64,000 nt of DNA, taken from contig NZ_BROB01000018.1 in the NCBI RefSeq assembly GCF_024345185.1, positions 1-64,000 on the forward strand. Direction: 5' to 3'. Numbering within the stretch: position 1 is the first letter of the stretch; the number at the start of each line of letters is the position of its first letter. The position numbers and the translations under genes were made by a program. This DNA comes from Levilactobacillus humaensis (GTDB lineage: Bacteria > Bacillota > Bacilli > Lactobacillales > Lactobacillaceae). The notes beneath the pieces are model-generated. The model had not been told where the DNA came from, ran no database searches, and worked only from the letters and a program-made list of their open reading frames with translations. Shown one piece after another: positions 42,386-51,471 of this stretch.

Positions 42386-43018
42386 GTGGTTAAAATTGCA
42401 GAGCAAACGAGTACGCAGGTCGCGACGCAAATGGCAGCGACCGCTAAGAAACGCCGTATCGGTATTCTTGGTGGGACCTTCAATCCGCCGCACCTGGGTC
42501 ATCTCGTCATCGCTGATCAAGTCGCAACCCAGTTAGGGCTCGACAAGGTTTTGTTTATGCCTGATGCTGAACCGCCTCACGTGGATCGCAAGATTGCGAT
42601 TCCGGCGGCCGACCGAGTTGCCATGGTTAAGGCAGCTATCAAGGACAATCCGCGGTTTGCCCTCGAGTTGACCGAGGTTGAGCGGGGCGGCAAAAGCTAT
42701 TCGTATGATACGATGTTGCAATTAACCCGGGCTCACCCGGAGAATCAATACTACTTTATTATCGGGGGCGACATGGTTGCCTATCTGCCGAAGTGGTATC
42801 GAATCAATGATCTTTTAAAATTAGTGCAGTTTGTCGGCGTCTGTCGGCAGGGTTTCACTCATGAGTCGCCGTATCCGGTACTTTGGGTGGATGTGCCCCA
42901 GATTGGGATTAGTTCGACCATGGTTCGCGATCAGGTTCGGCGGGGACAATCCGTGCGTTACCTGGTACCAACGATGGTGGACCTCTATATAAAGGAGCAT
43001 CTGTTATATCGTGACTGA
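42386..43018 (+). CDS. nadD: nicotinate-nucleotide adenylyltransferase
   Basis: 210 residues. Nucleotidyltransferase motif GILGGTFNPPHLGHLVIA (about 26-43) and the late ISSTMVRDQV. It makes deamido-NAD from nicotinate mononucleotide and ATP. GTG start behind GGAGG; the first 23 residues are a polar extension before the conserved strand. Overlaps yqeK by 8 bp. Confidence 0.95.
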   Translation: MVKIAEQTSTQVATQMAATAKKRRIGILGGTFNPPHLGHLVIADQVATQLGLDKVLFMPDAEPPHVDRKIAIPAADRVAMVKAAIKDNPRFALELTEVERGGKSYSYDTMLQLTRAHPENQYYFIIGGDMVAYLPKWYRINDLLKLVQFVGVCRQGFTHESPYPVLWVDVPQIGISSTMVRDQVRRGQSVRYLVPTMVDLYIKEHLLYRD

Positions 43019-43628
43019 GTTAAGTTATCAGCAGCATATTTTTCCCGGGACTCGGGCGGCTCTGGTTGCGGAGCTGAAGCAGGCGTTGCGTCCTAAACGA
43101 TTCCAACACGTCCTGCGGGTTGAACAGACAGCCATCTCGTTGGCTCAAGCCAATGGCGTTGATGTAGAAAAGGCCAGTATTGCTGGACTGATCCACGATT
43201 ACGCCAAGCAACGGCCCGACGAGGACTTTTTGGCGGCGATTACGGCTTACCATTTGCCAGCAGAACTCCGGCAATATGGGAATGCTATTTGGCATGGTGT
43301 CGTGGGAGCGGAGCTCATCAAACGTGAGCTTCACATCTACGATGAAGATGTCTTGAATGCCGTGCGCCACCATACGACCGGTGCGATCTACATGACGCCA
43401 TTGGAACAGATTGTGTACATGGCCGATTACATCGAGCCAGCCCGTGACTTTCCAGGTGTTAATGCGGCTCGGAAACTCACAGCAGAAAACTTGGGTGCGG
43501 GAGTGGCCTTTCAGGCCCAACACACCCTCCAATATTTGGTTGCCCACAGTTTGGCCGTTTACCCGGCCTCGTTGGACACCTACAATGCCTGGGTTCCCCG
43601 GTATGCAGACGAGTTAAAACAAAACTAA
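43011..43628 (+). CDS. yqeK: HD-domain Ap4A hydrolase YqeK
   Basis: 205 residues. HD motif: HVLRVEQTAISLA, then AGLIHDYAK (HD at about 63-64) and AVRHHTTG. YqeK is a symmetrical diadenosine tetraphosphatase in Firmicutes. Start is GTG inside the end of nadD. Confidence 0.93.
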   Translation: MTELSYQQHIFPGTRAALVAELKQALRPKRFQHVLRVEQTAISLAQANGVDVEKASIAGLIHDYAKQRPDEDFLAAITAYHLPAELRQYGNAIWHGVVGAELIKRELHIYDEDVLNAVRHHTTGAIYMTPLEQIVYMADYIEPARDFPGVNAARKLTAENLGAGVAFQAQHTLQYLVAHSLAVYPASLDTYNAWVPRYADELKQN

Positions 43629-43653
43629 AACAAGTTATGAGAGGAGTGCTTGC

Positions 43654-44016
43654 ATGGATAGCAAGTCAGTACTAGAAATCGCAGTTAAGGCTGCGGATAA
43701 TAAGCGCGCGGAGGACATGACCGCGTTAGATATGTCTAAGGTTAGCCTCATGGCCGACTACTTCCTAATTATGGAAGCAACCTCAAGTCGACAAGTCCAA
43801 GCGATTGCCGATGAGATTGTGGATCACATGAATGAAAACAACGTGCCAATCAAAGACGTTGAAGGGAAGAATGAAGCCAGTTGGATCTTGATTGACTTGG
43901 GTGACGTCATTGTGCACGTCTTCCAGCGAGACCAACGTGGTCACTATAACTTAGAGAAGCTCTGGTCCGATGCACCTGAAGTGGACTTGAGCCAATGGGT
44001 AGAGGCTGAGGTATGA
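43654..44016 (+). CDS. rsfS: ribosome silencing factor RsfS
   Basis: 120 residues, RsfS/Iojap family. Features: DMTALDMSKVSLMADYFLI (about 20-38) and GDVIVHVFQRDQRGHYNLE. It binds L14 and stops subunit joining during starvation. AGAGGAG before the ATG; overlaps the methyltransferase gene by 4 bp. Confidence 0.96.
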   Translation: MDSKSVLEIAVKAADNKRAEDMTALDMSKVSLMADYFLIMEATSSRQVQAIADEIVDHMNENNVPIKDVEGKNEASWILIDLGDVIVHVFQRDQRGHYNLEKLWSDAPEVDLSQWVEAEV

Positions 44017-44756
44017 TTTACCAAACCTTTGCCGAGCTTTACGACGAATTGTTTGATCCAGCCATGTACGATCAGTGGCTGGATTTTGTCGCCCAACGTG
44101 TCGATCCCAAGGACGGAGACCTGTTAGATCTCGCCTGTGGGAGTGGCCGTTTGGGTGTGTTATTGGCACAGAAGGGCTATCAGGTCAGTGGGTTGGATCT
44201 CTCTGAAGAGATGTTGACTCTGGCTGCAAAGCACGCGGCCGAAGCCGAAGTGACGATGCCCTTGATGGCTGGGGACATGCTAGACCTGTCGATGATTGGT
44301 ACTTATCAGACCGTGACGTGTTTTGCGGACTCATTCTGTTATTTACCCGATCTGGATGCGGTTACGCAAGCCTTCCATCAAGTGCAACAACACCTTGCAG
44401 TCGGGGGAAAGTTTCTCTTTGACGTGATTACGCCGCACCAAACGGATGACGTCTATCCGGGGTACATGTACAATTACGTTGATGACGAGCGGGCCTTCAT
44501 TTGGACCAGCTATGGCATCGAGGATGAACCCCATGCTGCTGAGCATGACTTGACCTTCTTTACGCAAAATGAAGAAACTGGGGACTATCGCAAGGTGACG
44601 GAACTCCATCACGAGCGGACCTATGATCTCGTGGATTATCGTCAAGCCTTGACGCAAGCCGGTCTCACGGTACAACGGGTGAGTGCCGACTTTGGTAATG
44701 CCGAGGTGGCACCGGACACGACGCGTTGGTTCTTCGAGGTTACGCGGGAGGCCTAG
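44013..44756 (+). CDS. yqeM: class I SAM-dependent methyltransferase (YqeM type)
   Basis: 247 residues. SAM motif LLDLACGSGRLGVLLAQ (about 38-54) and SGLDLSEEML. The target is unknown; YqeM is conserved after rsfS in many Firmicutes. The start overlaps the stop of rsfS (ATGA). A tmcAL gene follows 4 bp later. Confidence 0.88.
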   Translation: MIYQTFAELYDELFDPAMYDQWLDFVAQRVDPKDGDLLDLACGSGRLGVLLAQKGYQVSGLDLSEEMLTLAAKHAAEAEVTMPLMAGDMLDLSMIGTYQTVTCFADSFCYLPDLDAVTQAFHQVQQHLAVGGKFLFDVITPHQTDDVYPGYMYNYVDDERAFIWTSYGIEDEPHAAEHDLTFFTQNEETGDYRKVTELHHERTYDLVDYRQALTQAGLTVQRVSADFGNAEVAPDTTRWFFEVTREA

Positions 44757-44760
44757 TGAC

Positions 44761-45930
44761 ATGACGTTACATGCAGTGGGGATCATCGCTGAATATAATC
44801 CGTTTCATAACGGCCATGCCGATCAGATTCGTCGGGCGAAGGCCACGACCGGAGCCGATGTGGTGGTGGCCGCGATGAGTGGTAACTGGGTCCAACGCGG
44901 TGAACCGGCGCTCATGGACAAGTGGGAGCGGACGCAAGCCGCGCTGGCTGGTGGGGTCGATCTGGTGGTCGAACTACCAAGTGCGATCGTCATTCAACCA
45001 GCGAATCTTTTTGCCGCTGGCGGTGTGGCCACTTTAGGGGCCTTAGGCTGTGATTGGTTGGCTTTTGGAACCGAACACCCGGACATGGACTATGATCGCC
45101 TAATGGCAAATCTGCCAACGGATCCGATGACTTTTAAGCGCTATGATCAGACCTATGCCCAGCTATTTCAAGGCTATCTCAAGGATCAAACGGGGATTGC
45201 CCTTGAGGATCCCAATGACATCTTGGGATTCTTCTATGCGTTGGCTAATCGGCAACAGGGGCAGTCCTTGCGGCTCGTCCCTTTGTCCCGTCGGGGAAGT
45301 CAGCATGGTGATCAGACGATTGCAGTGGCGAGCGCGTTTGCCAGTGCGACTGCTATCCGTTCTGCGGCCCTTGAACACGACTGGGGGGCAATTACCCCGG
45401 TTGTACCTGCAAGTACGCTAGCAGCGTTACAGGCGGCTCAGCTGACCGACTGGGAAGATTTCTGGCCAGCGTTACAGTACCAACTCGTGAGCGGTCATGT
45501 GGCAGATTTGCGGCAGCATTATCAGATTACAGAAGGTATCGAGTATCGTCTGCAGCGCGCGGCGCTAGGCAGTGCCAGCTTTGCGGCCTTTATGCAGGCT
45601 GTGAAGACAAAACGCTATACCTATACGCGTTTACAGCGACAGGCAACCTATCTGTTGGGTCAGATCAAGCCAGCAGAGATGGTCGCCAACCCACAATATC
45701 TACGGGTTTTGGGTTATTCGGATCGTGGGCAGGCTTATCTCCATCAGATTAAGAAGCAAGTCTCATTGCCGCTGATCAGCCGTGCTGATCGGGAGTGGTT
45801 AAATGGGGCCGGCGCTTTGGATAATCGGATGGGGGCGATTCGGACCTTGATTACCGGTGTCCCACAGGATTATGGTCGAATTCCCGTAAAAATAGCGGAT
45901 TCTGATCGACTATCAAGGAAATTACCTTGA
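44761..45930 (+). CDS. tmcAL: tRNA(Met) cytidine acetate ligase TmcAL
   Basis: 389 residues. Nucleotidyltransferase-like start VGIIAEYNPFHNGH (about 6-19), then MSGNWVQRGEPALMDKWER. TmcAL (YlbM) makes N4-acetylcytidine at the wobble base of elongator tRNA-Met from acetate and ATP; that tRNA is at 664-737. The ATG at 44761 fits the family N-terminus; the upstream open frame overlaps yqeM and is rejected. The next promoter's -35 overlaps its stop codon. Confidence 0.95.
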   Translation: MTLHAVGIIAEYNPFHNGHADQIRRAKATTGADVVVAAMSGNWVQRGEPALMDKWERTQAALAGGVDLVVELPSAIVIQPANLFAAGGVATLGALGCDWLAFGTEHPDMDYDRLMANLPTDPMTFKRYDQTYAQLFQGYLKDQTGIALEDPNDILGFFYALANRQQGQSLRLVPLSRRGSQHGDQTIAVASAFASATAIRSAALEHDWGAITPVVPASTLAALQAAQLTDWEDFWPALQYQLVSGHVADLRQHYQITEGIEYRLQRAALGSASFAAFMQAVKTKRYTYTRLQRQATYLLGQIKPAEMVANPQYLRVLGYSDRGQAYLHQIKKQVSLPLISRADREWLNGAGALDNRMGAIRTLITGVPQDYGRIPVKIADSDRLSRKLP

Positions 45931-45955
45931 CATCATTATTTTTGACAGGTATAAT
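45927..45955 (+). promoter_or_regulatory. consensus promoter of yceD
   Basis: -35 TTGACA, 17-bp spacer, -10 TATAAT: a perfect sigma-A match. It overlaps the tmcAL stop codon. Confidence 0.92.
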
Positions 45956-45982
45956 TTATCACGTTGCATTGGAGGGATTACG

Positions 45983-46537
45983 ATGAAATGGTCATTGACC
46001 GAGCTACGAAGAAGTCACCGTAACGACCCGTTGGCGTTTGATGACACTTTAGATTTACGCGCCGATTTGATGGAACGATACGGCGAAGAGGTCTTGGACC
46101 TCGGTCCCGTCCACGTCAAGGGTCAAGTATCCGTGATTACGGGTGGTGACGTTGTCGTTGACGCACAGGTTACCGCGGACTTAACGGTCCCATCCAGCCG
46201 GTCACTTACACCGGTGGACTTACCAGTAGCCTTTAACATGACGGAATTTTATGTGTCCGACCCCGAAGCCACACAACGGTTTGAGAAAACCGATGTGGTG
46301 ATGGTGGTCAAGGATGACCTGATCGATTTCGACAAGGCCATCGGGGACAACATTATTTTAGAAATTCCGATGCACATTCTTTCAGACACCGAGAAGCAAG
46401 GTGCCGCAATGCCAACCGGTGATGACTGGGCGGTGGTTGCGGAAGCCGATCTTGCTAAGGTCGAGAAGGAAAATCAATCAGTTGATCCACGTCTTGCAAA
46501 GTTAAAAGATTTCTTCCCTGATCAGGATGATCAATAA
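45983..46537 (+). CDS. yceD: YceD/DUF177 family protein
   Basis: 184 residues, YceD family, usually encoded directly before rpmF as here. Bacterial and plant relatives are tied to 23S rRNA accumulation and 50S biogenesis. The sequence has a central VHVKGQVSVITGGDVVVDAQ strand region; the Cys pair of some YceD members is absent. ATG behind GGAGG. Confidence 0.9.
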   Translation: MKWSLTELRRSHRNDPLAFDDTLDLRADLMERYGEEVLDLGPVHVKGQVSVITGGDVVVDAQVTADLTVPSSRSLTPVDLPVAFNMTEFYVSDPEATQRFEKTDVVMVVKDDLIDFDKAIGDNIILEIPMHILSDTEKQGAAMPTGDDWAVVAEADLAKVEKENQSVDPRLAKLKDFFPDQDDQ

Positions 46538-46604
46538 TCGCCTTTGTAAGCCTTAAAAATTTTTTCACTAGTGGATATAATTTTATTAAAAGGAGGTGTT
46601 TTCT

Positions 46605-46793
46605 TTGGCTGTACCAGCACGGAAAACGTCTAAGACGAAGAAGCGTATGCGTCGGGGTCACATTAAGTTGGCTACCCCAGGTTTGACTCCTTGCCCAAAC
46701 TGTGGTGAATTACGTAAGTCACACATGGTTTGCCCAAGTTGCGGTTTCTACGATGGCCGTCAGGTCGTTGCGGTTAAGAACGCAAACAACTAA
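46605..46793 (+). CDS. rpmF: ribosomal protein L32
   Basis: 62 residues from a TTG start ([19 protein letters not shown]) with AAAGGAGG 8 nt upstream. Zinc-ribbon [18 protein letters not shown] is complete, so this is the zinc-containing form (C+), not the C- paralogue. Own -10 TATAAT at 46576-46581. Confidence 0.97.
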   Translation: MAVPARKTSKTKKRMRRGHIKLATPGLTPCPNCGELRKSHMVCPSCGFYDGRQVVAVKNANN

Positions 46794-46814
46794 TTTTAAC
46801 GAATTAGCAATAAG

Positions 46815-46854
46815 AAACTCCCATGAAGTCCGCGGCTTCTGGGAGTTTTTTTGT
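46815..46854 (+). terminator. rpmF terminator
   Basis: Hairpin aactcccatgaag/cttctgggagtt followed by seven T. Confidence 0.88.
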
Positions 46855-46880
46855 CATTTCAATTAAAAAACAGGTATAAT
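46851..46880 (+). promoter_or_regulatory. promoter of the HAD pair
   Basis: -35 TTGTCA, 18-bp spacer, -10 TATAAT. It covers the upstream in-frame start of the first HAD gene and so excludes it. Confidence 0.7.
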
Positions 46881-46913
46881 GACGTCACTGACTACTATCC
46901 GAGGAGTGAAATT

Positions 46914-47741
46914 TTGGGAACTAAATTAATCGCGACCGACTTAAACGGGACGCTACTACACAATGACCAGAGCTTCAATCAGACCCTCTTTAAGGAAATA
47001 CTTCAAGCCCTTGATCAGCGGGGGATTCAGCTGGTGTTGTCGTCTGGCAATCAATTCGCCCATCTGAAGCAGCTTTTCAAGGACGTCATGGCTGACAACT
47101 TAGCGATCGTGGCGGAGAATGGGGCGTCTATCTATCTCAAAGGTAAACAGGTCTTTGATGGCAGTCTGACGGACGAACAGGTTCATCAGTTTGTGACGGT
47201 TGATCGTCAGCAGGCAGTCCTAGCGAATGCGTATATCATTTTGGTGGGACAGAATGCATCTTATACCGAGACTGGTGCACCGCAAGTGTTGCTCGATGCC
47301 GCGGCCAAGTTCTATGACAATCTCCAACAGGTTGATGATCTGGCAACGGTGACCGATCGTATCAAAAAGATCAGTGTCTCAACAGCACCGGGACAGGCGG
47401 CTGAACTGGTGACAGCCCTCAATACCTATTTTAATGGCCGGTTACGCGCTCATGACAGTGGCTATGGCGTGGTTGACGTGGTCGGGGCGAACGTTGGTAA
47501 GCTTCCTGCCGTCCAGTGGTTAGCCCGGCATTTTGACGTGCTGGCTGACGATATCATGGCTTTTGGCGATGGGGATAACGATCTCCCCCTGATCAGTTAT
47601 GCTGGTCAAGGCTGGGCCATGGCCAATGCACCGGCAAGAATCCGGGAGGCAGCGACGCAGACCACCAGTCTCGACAACGAGCATGATGGCGTCCTGCGAA
47701 CGATTCAAGCGGCGTTGCTAGCAGATGATTTGACGAGGTGA
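46914..47741 (+). CDS. HAD-IIB (Cof-type) phosphatase with Asn in motif I
   Basis: About 275 residues. Motif I is TDLNGTLLH, with Asn11 where the second Asp of DxDxT is normal; motif II has LSSGN; the lysine motif is GANVGKLPAV; motif IV is GDGDNDLPL. A Cof-type cap lies between. The first Asp (D9) nucleophile is kept, but the Asp that acts as acid/base is replaced. Start TTG 46914 behind GAGGAG, because the -35 and -10 lie upstream of it. Overlaps the frame of the next HAD gene. Confidence 0.85.
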   Translation: MGTKLIATDLNGTLLHNDQSFNQTLFKEILQALDQRGIQLVLSSGNQFAHLKQLFKDVMADNLAIVAENGASIYLKGKQVFDGSLTDEQVHQFVTVDRQQAVLANAYIILVGQNASYTETGAPQVLLDAAAKFYDNLQQVDDLATVTDRIKKISVSTAPGQAAELVTALNTYFNGRLRAHDSGYGVVDVVGANVGKLPAVQWLARHFDVLADDIMAFGDGDNDLPLISYAGQGWAMANAPARIREAATQTTSLDNEHDGVLRTIQAALLADDLTR

Positions 47742-47746
47742 GTGAT

Positions 47747-48385
47747 ATGAAAAACTTCTTTTTTGATTTTGATAGTACCTTGGCAGATACCCGTAATGTT
47801 GCGGTGTTGTCGACGCAACGCGCCTATGACGCGCAAGGGCTGGCCATTCCTAGTCGCGAGGCCGTCGTGAGCTATATGGGCGTGCCAATCGAAGTCTCCT
47901 TTGCTAAAATGGCGAAGGAAGATTTGAGCGACCAAGATTTGGAAGACCTTTATACGGTCTTTCGTTCTCAGTATCATGTCACGGAACAAGAGGGGATTAC
48001 CTTGTTCGACGGCATGGCAACAACTCTGGAACAATTAACCCGACGGGGGGCTAACCTCTACGTGGTGTCCAGCAAGCATTCGGTTCCCCTTCAGCGTAAT
48101 CTCGATCAAGTGGGATTAAGCGGGACCTTTGCGGCGGTGAGTGGATCTGACACAGTCGACCATTACAAGCCGGCGCCAGATGGTATCTGGAACCTGGTAA
48201 CCCGTTTTGACCTGGACTTGGCAGAGAGTGTCATGATTGGCGATGCCAAGTATGACATGAAGATGGGCCATAATGCCGGGGTAGCCACCGCAGCGGCCAT
48301 GTGGGGAGCGGCTGACCCCGAGTCGGTCAAGGCGGAACAACCGACGTATTTATTAAAGACCCCGGCAGACTTACTAACGATATAA
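47747..48385 (+). CDS. HAD-superfamily hydrolase (phosphoglycolate phosphatase-like)
   Basis: 212 residues. Motif I FDFDSTLADT, motif II VVSSKHS, Lys in HYKPAPDG, motif IV MIGDAKYDMKMG. A small helical cap sits after motif I, as in PGP/PpaX-type phosphatases. ATG 47747 with GAGGTG 6 nt upstream; GTG 47738 is an alternative. Co-transcribed with the Cof-type gene; substrate not predictable. Confidence 0.87.
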   Translation: MKNFFFDFDSTLADTRNVAVLSTQRAYDAQGLAIPSREAVVSYMGVPIEVSFAKMAKEDLSDQDLEDLYTVFRSQYHVTEQEGITLFDGMATTLEQLTRRGANLYVVSSKHSVPLQRNLDQVGLSGTFAAVSGSDTVDHYKPAPDGIWNLVTRFDLDLAESVMIGDAKYDMKMGHNAGVATAAAMWGAADPESVKAEQPTYLLKTPADLLTI

Positions 48386-48394
48386 ATGATAGTG

Positions 48395-48426
48395 AAGACG
48401 GACCGATTGGTTCCGTCTTTTTTGAT
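48395..48426 (+). terminator. terminator after the HAD pair
   Basis: Hairpin agacggaccg/ggttccgtct followed by TTTTTT. Confidence 0.85.
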
Positions 48427-48641
48427 TTCAAAAGTTTTACCAAATTCTCATATGATCGAAAGGTTGTGCACAACTAGATAGCTTTGACGGTCGGTTGATT
48501 AAAATATAATAAGAATAATTATCGGCGGCTCAAAAATAAAAGTTAGCGTCGCAGGATTTGAGCATTCGGTCGAATATCTCTAGGGATTAGCGGCTAAAGC
48601 GGCTAAACTAGTTTTAATCATAAGAGACAAGGAGATTACCG

Positions 48642-49283
48642 ATGACCAAACGTCGATGGGGACTGCTCGTTATATTTGTTGTGTCACTCGTATTTTTAAT
48701 TTGGGAAATGCCGCGTAACTTTCACGCCAGCCTAATCCAGGCCAAACATGTTGTGCGAAAATTAGAGACAGCGCTTCCACGACCAAAGGATGGCGCACCA
48801 ACACCAATTGAAAAAATTGCCGGCGAACATCCACTTCGGCGAACCTATTACTATCATTTCGACGCCAAGGTTCCCAGTGAGGTGCGGCCTGCCTTTAAGA
48901 AGGCGGTGGCAGTTTATAATCAAACCGGGGCGGTCCGTTTAATTCCTGGAAAACCGCAAGGACGCCAGAATGGGATTACCTTCTTTACCTATCACCGCGA
49001 GGCCGATGACCGGCGACCGGACTATTTAGAGTTGGGTGAGGGCGGACCTGAGATCGAGCACTACGTCGGCCTGGGAACCTATACCATCAATCGGGCCCAT
49101 GCTGGAATGAACCTGGCGCACCCACAGACGGGAATTCGAACGTCGGTGGCGATTCACGAGGTCGGCCACGCCATCGGCCTCGACCACAGTCAGAGCCGCC
49201 GCTCGGTCATGTATCACATGGATCAGGGGCACTTAAAACTCTCGGCCGCGGATCTTAAAACACTACACGCTTTGTACATCTAA
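48642..49283 (+). CDS. membrane-anchored matrixin-type zinc metalloprotease
   Basis: 213 residues. A basic N-terminus and one hydrophobic segment (about 7-22) form a signal anchor; no signal-peptidase or sortase motif is clear. The extracellular part carries the full metzincin motif HEVGHAIGLDH (172-182) and a Met-turn SVMYH (Met190), as in M10 matrixins. It would cleave proteins at the cell surface. ATG with AAGGAG upstream. A leader of about 130 nt follows a likely promoter (TATAAT near 48505). Single gene. Confidence 0.85.
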   Translation: MTKRRWGLLVIFVVSLVFLIWEMPRNFHASLIQAKHVVRKLETALPRPKDGAPTPIEKIAGEHPLRRTYYYHFDAKVPSEVRPAFKKAVAVYNQTGAVRLIPGKPQGRQNGITFFTYHREADDRRPDYLELGEGGPEIEHYVGLGTYTINRAHAGMNLAHPQTGIRTSVAIHEVGHAIGLDHSQSRRSVMYHMDQGHLKLSAADLKTLHALYI

Positions 49284-49294
49284 AAAAGATCAGC

Positions 49295-49330
49295 AAAAAG
49301 CCCGCTCTGTCACGGAGAGCGGGCTTTTCA
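49295..49330. terminator. bidirectional terminator
   Basis: Perfect arms aaaagcccgctct/agagcgggctttt, between convergent genes. Confidence 0.9.
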
Positions 49331-49351
49331 TGGAAGTATTGAAGTTTTTAA

Positions 49352-50368
49352 TTACTTAGTAAAGTCAACGACCATCCGGCCAACAATCTTGTTAGCTTTC
49401 ATTTCGTCAATGATGTCATTAACTTCATCCAAACGACGGGTCTGAACGATTGGGTGAACTTTACCTTCGGCACCAAATTGGAAGGTTTCGGCTAAGTCTT
49501 GACGAGTTCCAACCAGGGAACCACGTACGGAGATACCATCCAGAACAGTCTTGGCAATGTTTAATTCCATGTCACCTTGTGGTAAGGCAACGGCAACTAA
49601 CTTACCATCTGGCTTCAAAGCGTTAACGGATTGCGTGAAGGCATCCTTGTTAACAGCAGTGACTTGGGCGTTGTTGACACCGCCGACCTTTTCTTGGATC
49701 TGTTCGGCAACGTTGTTGTCATGACGGTTGATCAGGAGTTCAGCACCGTTTTCCTTAGCAGCAGCTAATTTGTCAGGGTTACCATCAACGGCAACGACGT
49801 GGGCACCGAAGACATTGTGGGCGTATTGGATAGCCAAGTTACCTAAACCACCGGCACCAACAACTTCAACCCATTGGCCTGGCTTCGTTTCGCCGACCTT
49901 GAGAGCCTTGTACATGGTAACACCGGCACAGGTAAGGGAAGTTGCTTCGACTGGGTCCAAGCCTTCTGGAACCTTAACGGCGTAGTTGGCATCAACGATA
50001 CATTCTTCAGCCATGGCACCGTCAACAGTGAAGCCAGAGTTCTTGACGTTACGGCAAAGTGTTTCGCGGCCAGTCAAGCAGTATTCACAGTGGCCACAGC
50101 CCTTGAAGAACCACGCGATAGAAACACGGTCGCCGATCTTTAAGTTGTCAACATCGTCGGCAACTTGGATAACACGACCAACACCTTCATGGCCAATGAT
50201 CCGGCCTGGCTGCTTACCGAAGTCACCAGCGGCAACGTGTAAGTCGGTGTGGCAAAGACCACAATATTCCATCTTAACTAAGGCTTCACCATGGGTGATA
50301 GGACGTAAGGTAACATCTTTAATGTCAACGTAACCGTCAACTGAATCGCGAATAACTGCTGCTTTCAT
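49352..50368 (-). CDS. adhP: zinc-dependent alcohol dehydrogenase AdhP
   Basis: 338 residues, medium-chain dehydrogenase. Catalytic zinc ligands: C36 and H60-E61 with a later Cys in LTCAGV; structural zinc: C91, C94, C97, C105 in [19 protein letters not shown]-binding GAGGLGNLA (about 171-179). It reduces acetaldehyde to ethanol and regenerates NAD, fitting heterofermentation. AAAGGAG precedes the ATG. Own promoter on the minus strand. Codon use is strongly biased (GTT, AAC), so it is probably highly expressed. Confidence 0.95.
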   Translation of the reverse strand: MKAAVIRDSVDGYVDIKDVTLRPITHGEALVKMEYCGLCHTDLHVAAGDFGKQPGRIIGHEGVGRVIQVADDVDNLKIGDRVSIAWFFKGCGHCEYCLTGRETLCRNVKNSGFTVDGAMAEECIVDANYAVKVPEGLDPVEATSLTCAGVTMYKALKVGETKPGQWVEVVGAGGLGNLAIQYAHNVFGAHVVAVDGNPDKLAAAKENGAELLINRHDNNVAEQIQEKVGGVNNAQVTAVNKDAFTQSVNALKPDGKLVAVALPQGDMELNIAKTVLDGISVRGSLVGTRQDLAETFQFGAEGKVHPIVQTRRLDEVNDIIDEMKANKIVGRMVVDFTK

Positions 50369-50403
50369 AATTTAAGACTCCTTTTTATTTTGTCTACAAG
50401 GCT

Positions 50404-50431
50404 AGTATACTAAATTCGCTCTCAATTTCAA
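50404..50431 (-). promoter_or_regulatory. adhP promoter
   Basis: Minus strand: -35 TTGAAA, 16-bp spacer, -10 TATACT. Confidence 0.75.
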
Positions 50432-50784
50432 GTGAAAAAATGAACAAAAAATAAATATTTTTCAAACGCCGTCGTACCTGGGCCCGTCACAACCGGATCA
50501 ATCAGATTATACGCTGAATAACCGAATGTGAAGCAACGTGCTAGTAGGCCTTTCAGAAGCAAGAACGCTAAATGGGTACAACCGGTTGCATTTTCTTGTC
50601 TAGCTTTGTGGGAAGGACCAGAAGCCTTAAAAATTAGATAAATATGAAAGGGATGGTGGTTTTCGCATACAATTATGAGAAACTATGATAAAATTAAATG
50701 TTGAAATGAATATCGGACGTCCTTGTCGCTGGTGGTTTTGCGGCGACTTGAACGCAGTTAACCAACCAGAGGAGTTAAAGTGCA
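50432..50784. other. 353-bp intergenic region between adhP and the two-component system
   Basis: Divergent regulatory region. It holds a 10-bp palindrome caaccggttg (50579-50588), a probable promoter for the response regulator (-35 TTTCGC, 17 bp, -10 TATGAT near 50685), and a hairpin gtcgc...gcgac (50726-50748). No ORF or RNA gene recognised. Confidence 0.5.
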
Positions 50785-51471
50785 ATGAGTCGAATTTTAA
50801 TTATTGAAGATGAAAAAAATCTTGCTCGCTTTGTTGAGCTGGAACTAAAGCACGAAGGGTATGAAACCAACGTGCAGTTTAACGGACGGACGGGGTTGGA
50901 AGCAGCCTTGTCACAGGATTTTGATGTGATTCTGCTCGACCTGATGCTCCCCGAACTGAATGGGATTGAAGTGGCTCGTCGGGTCCGTGAAGTGAAGAGT
51001 ACGCCAATTATCATGATGACCGCGCGAGATTCCGTGATCGATCGCGTTTCTGGGTTGGACCATGGGGCCGATGATTACATTGTGAAGCCATTTGCCATTG
51101 AAGAACTCTTGGCTCGGGTCCGGGCACTCTTACGGCGGATTCACCTTGAGGGCGAACAAAAGAACACCAAGCAAACCACGGTTAAATTCAAGGACTTAAC
51201 CATCGAAAAGGAAAACCGGATTGTTCGGCGTGGCGATGAAGTGATCAATCTCACGAAGCGAGAATACGAATTGCTCCTGGCCTTAATGGAAAATATCAAC
51301 GTTGTGTTAGCGCGTGACGTGTTGTTAACCAAGGTTTGGGGTTATGAATCCGAAGTTGAAACCAACGTGGTCGACGTTTACGTGCGTTACCTACGAAATA
51401 AAATTGATGTTCCTGGCCAGAAGAGTTACATCCAGACGGTCCGTGGGACAGGGTACGTGATGCGGTCGTGA
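50785..51471 (+). CDS. OmpR-family response regulator
   Basis: 228 residues. Receiver domain with phosphoacceptor D52 (VILLDLMLP), acidic pair E8-D9, Lys in VKPF; C-terminal winged helix with LTKREYELLLALMENIN and the late RGTGYVMRS. Closest in look to ArlR/LisR/CsrR-type regulators of Gram-positive envelope stress and virulence. ATG with GAGGAG upstream. Overlaps the kinase gene by 4 bp. Confidence 0.93.
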   Translation: MSRILIIEDEKNLARFVELELKHEGYETNVQFNGRTGLEAALSQDFDVILLDLMLPELNGIEVARRVREVKSTPIIMMTARDSVIDRVSGLDHGADDYIVKPFAIEELLARVRALLRRIHLEGEQKNTKQTTVKFKDLTIEKENRIVRRGDEVINLTKREYELLLALMENINVVLARDVLLTKVWGYESEVETNVVDVYVRYLRNKIDVPGQKSYIQTVRGTGYVMRS

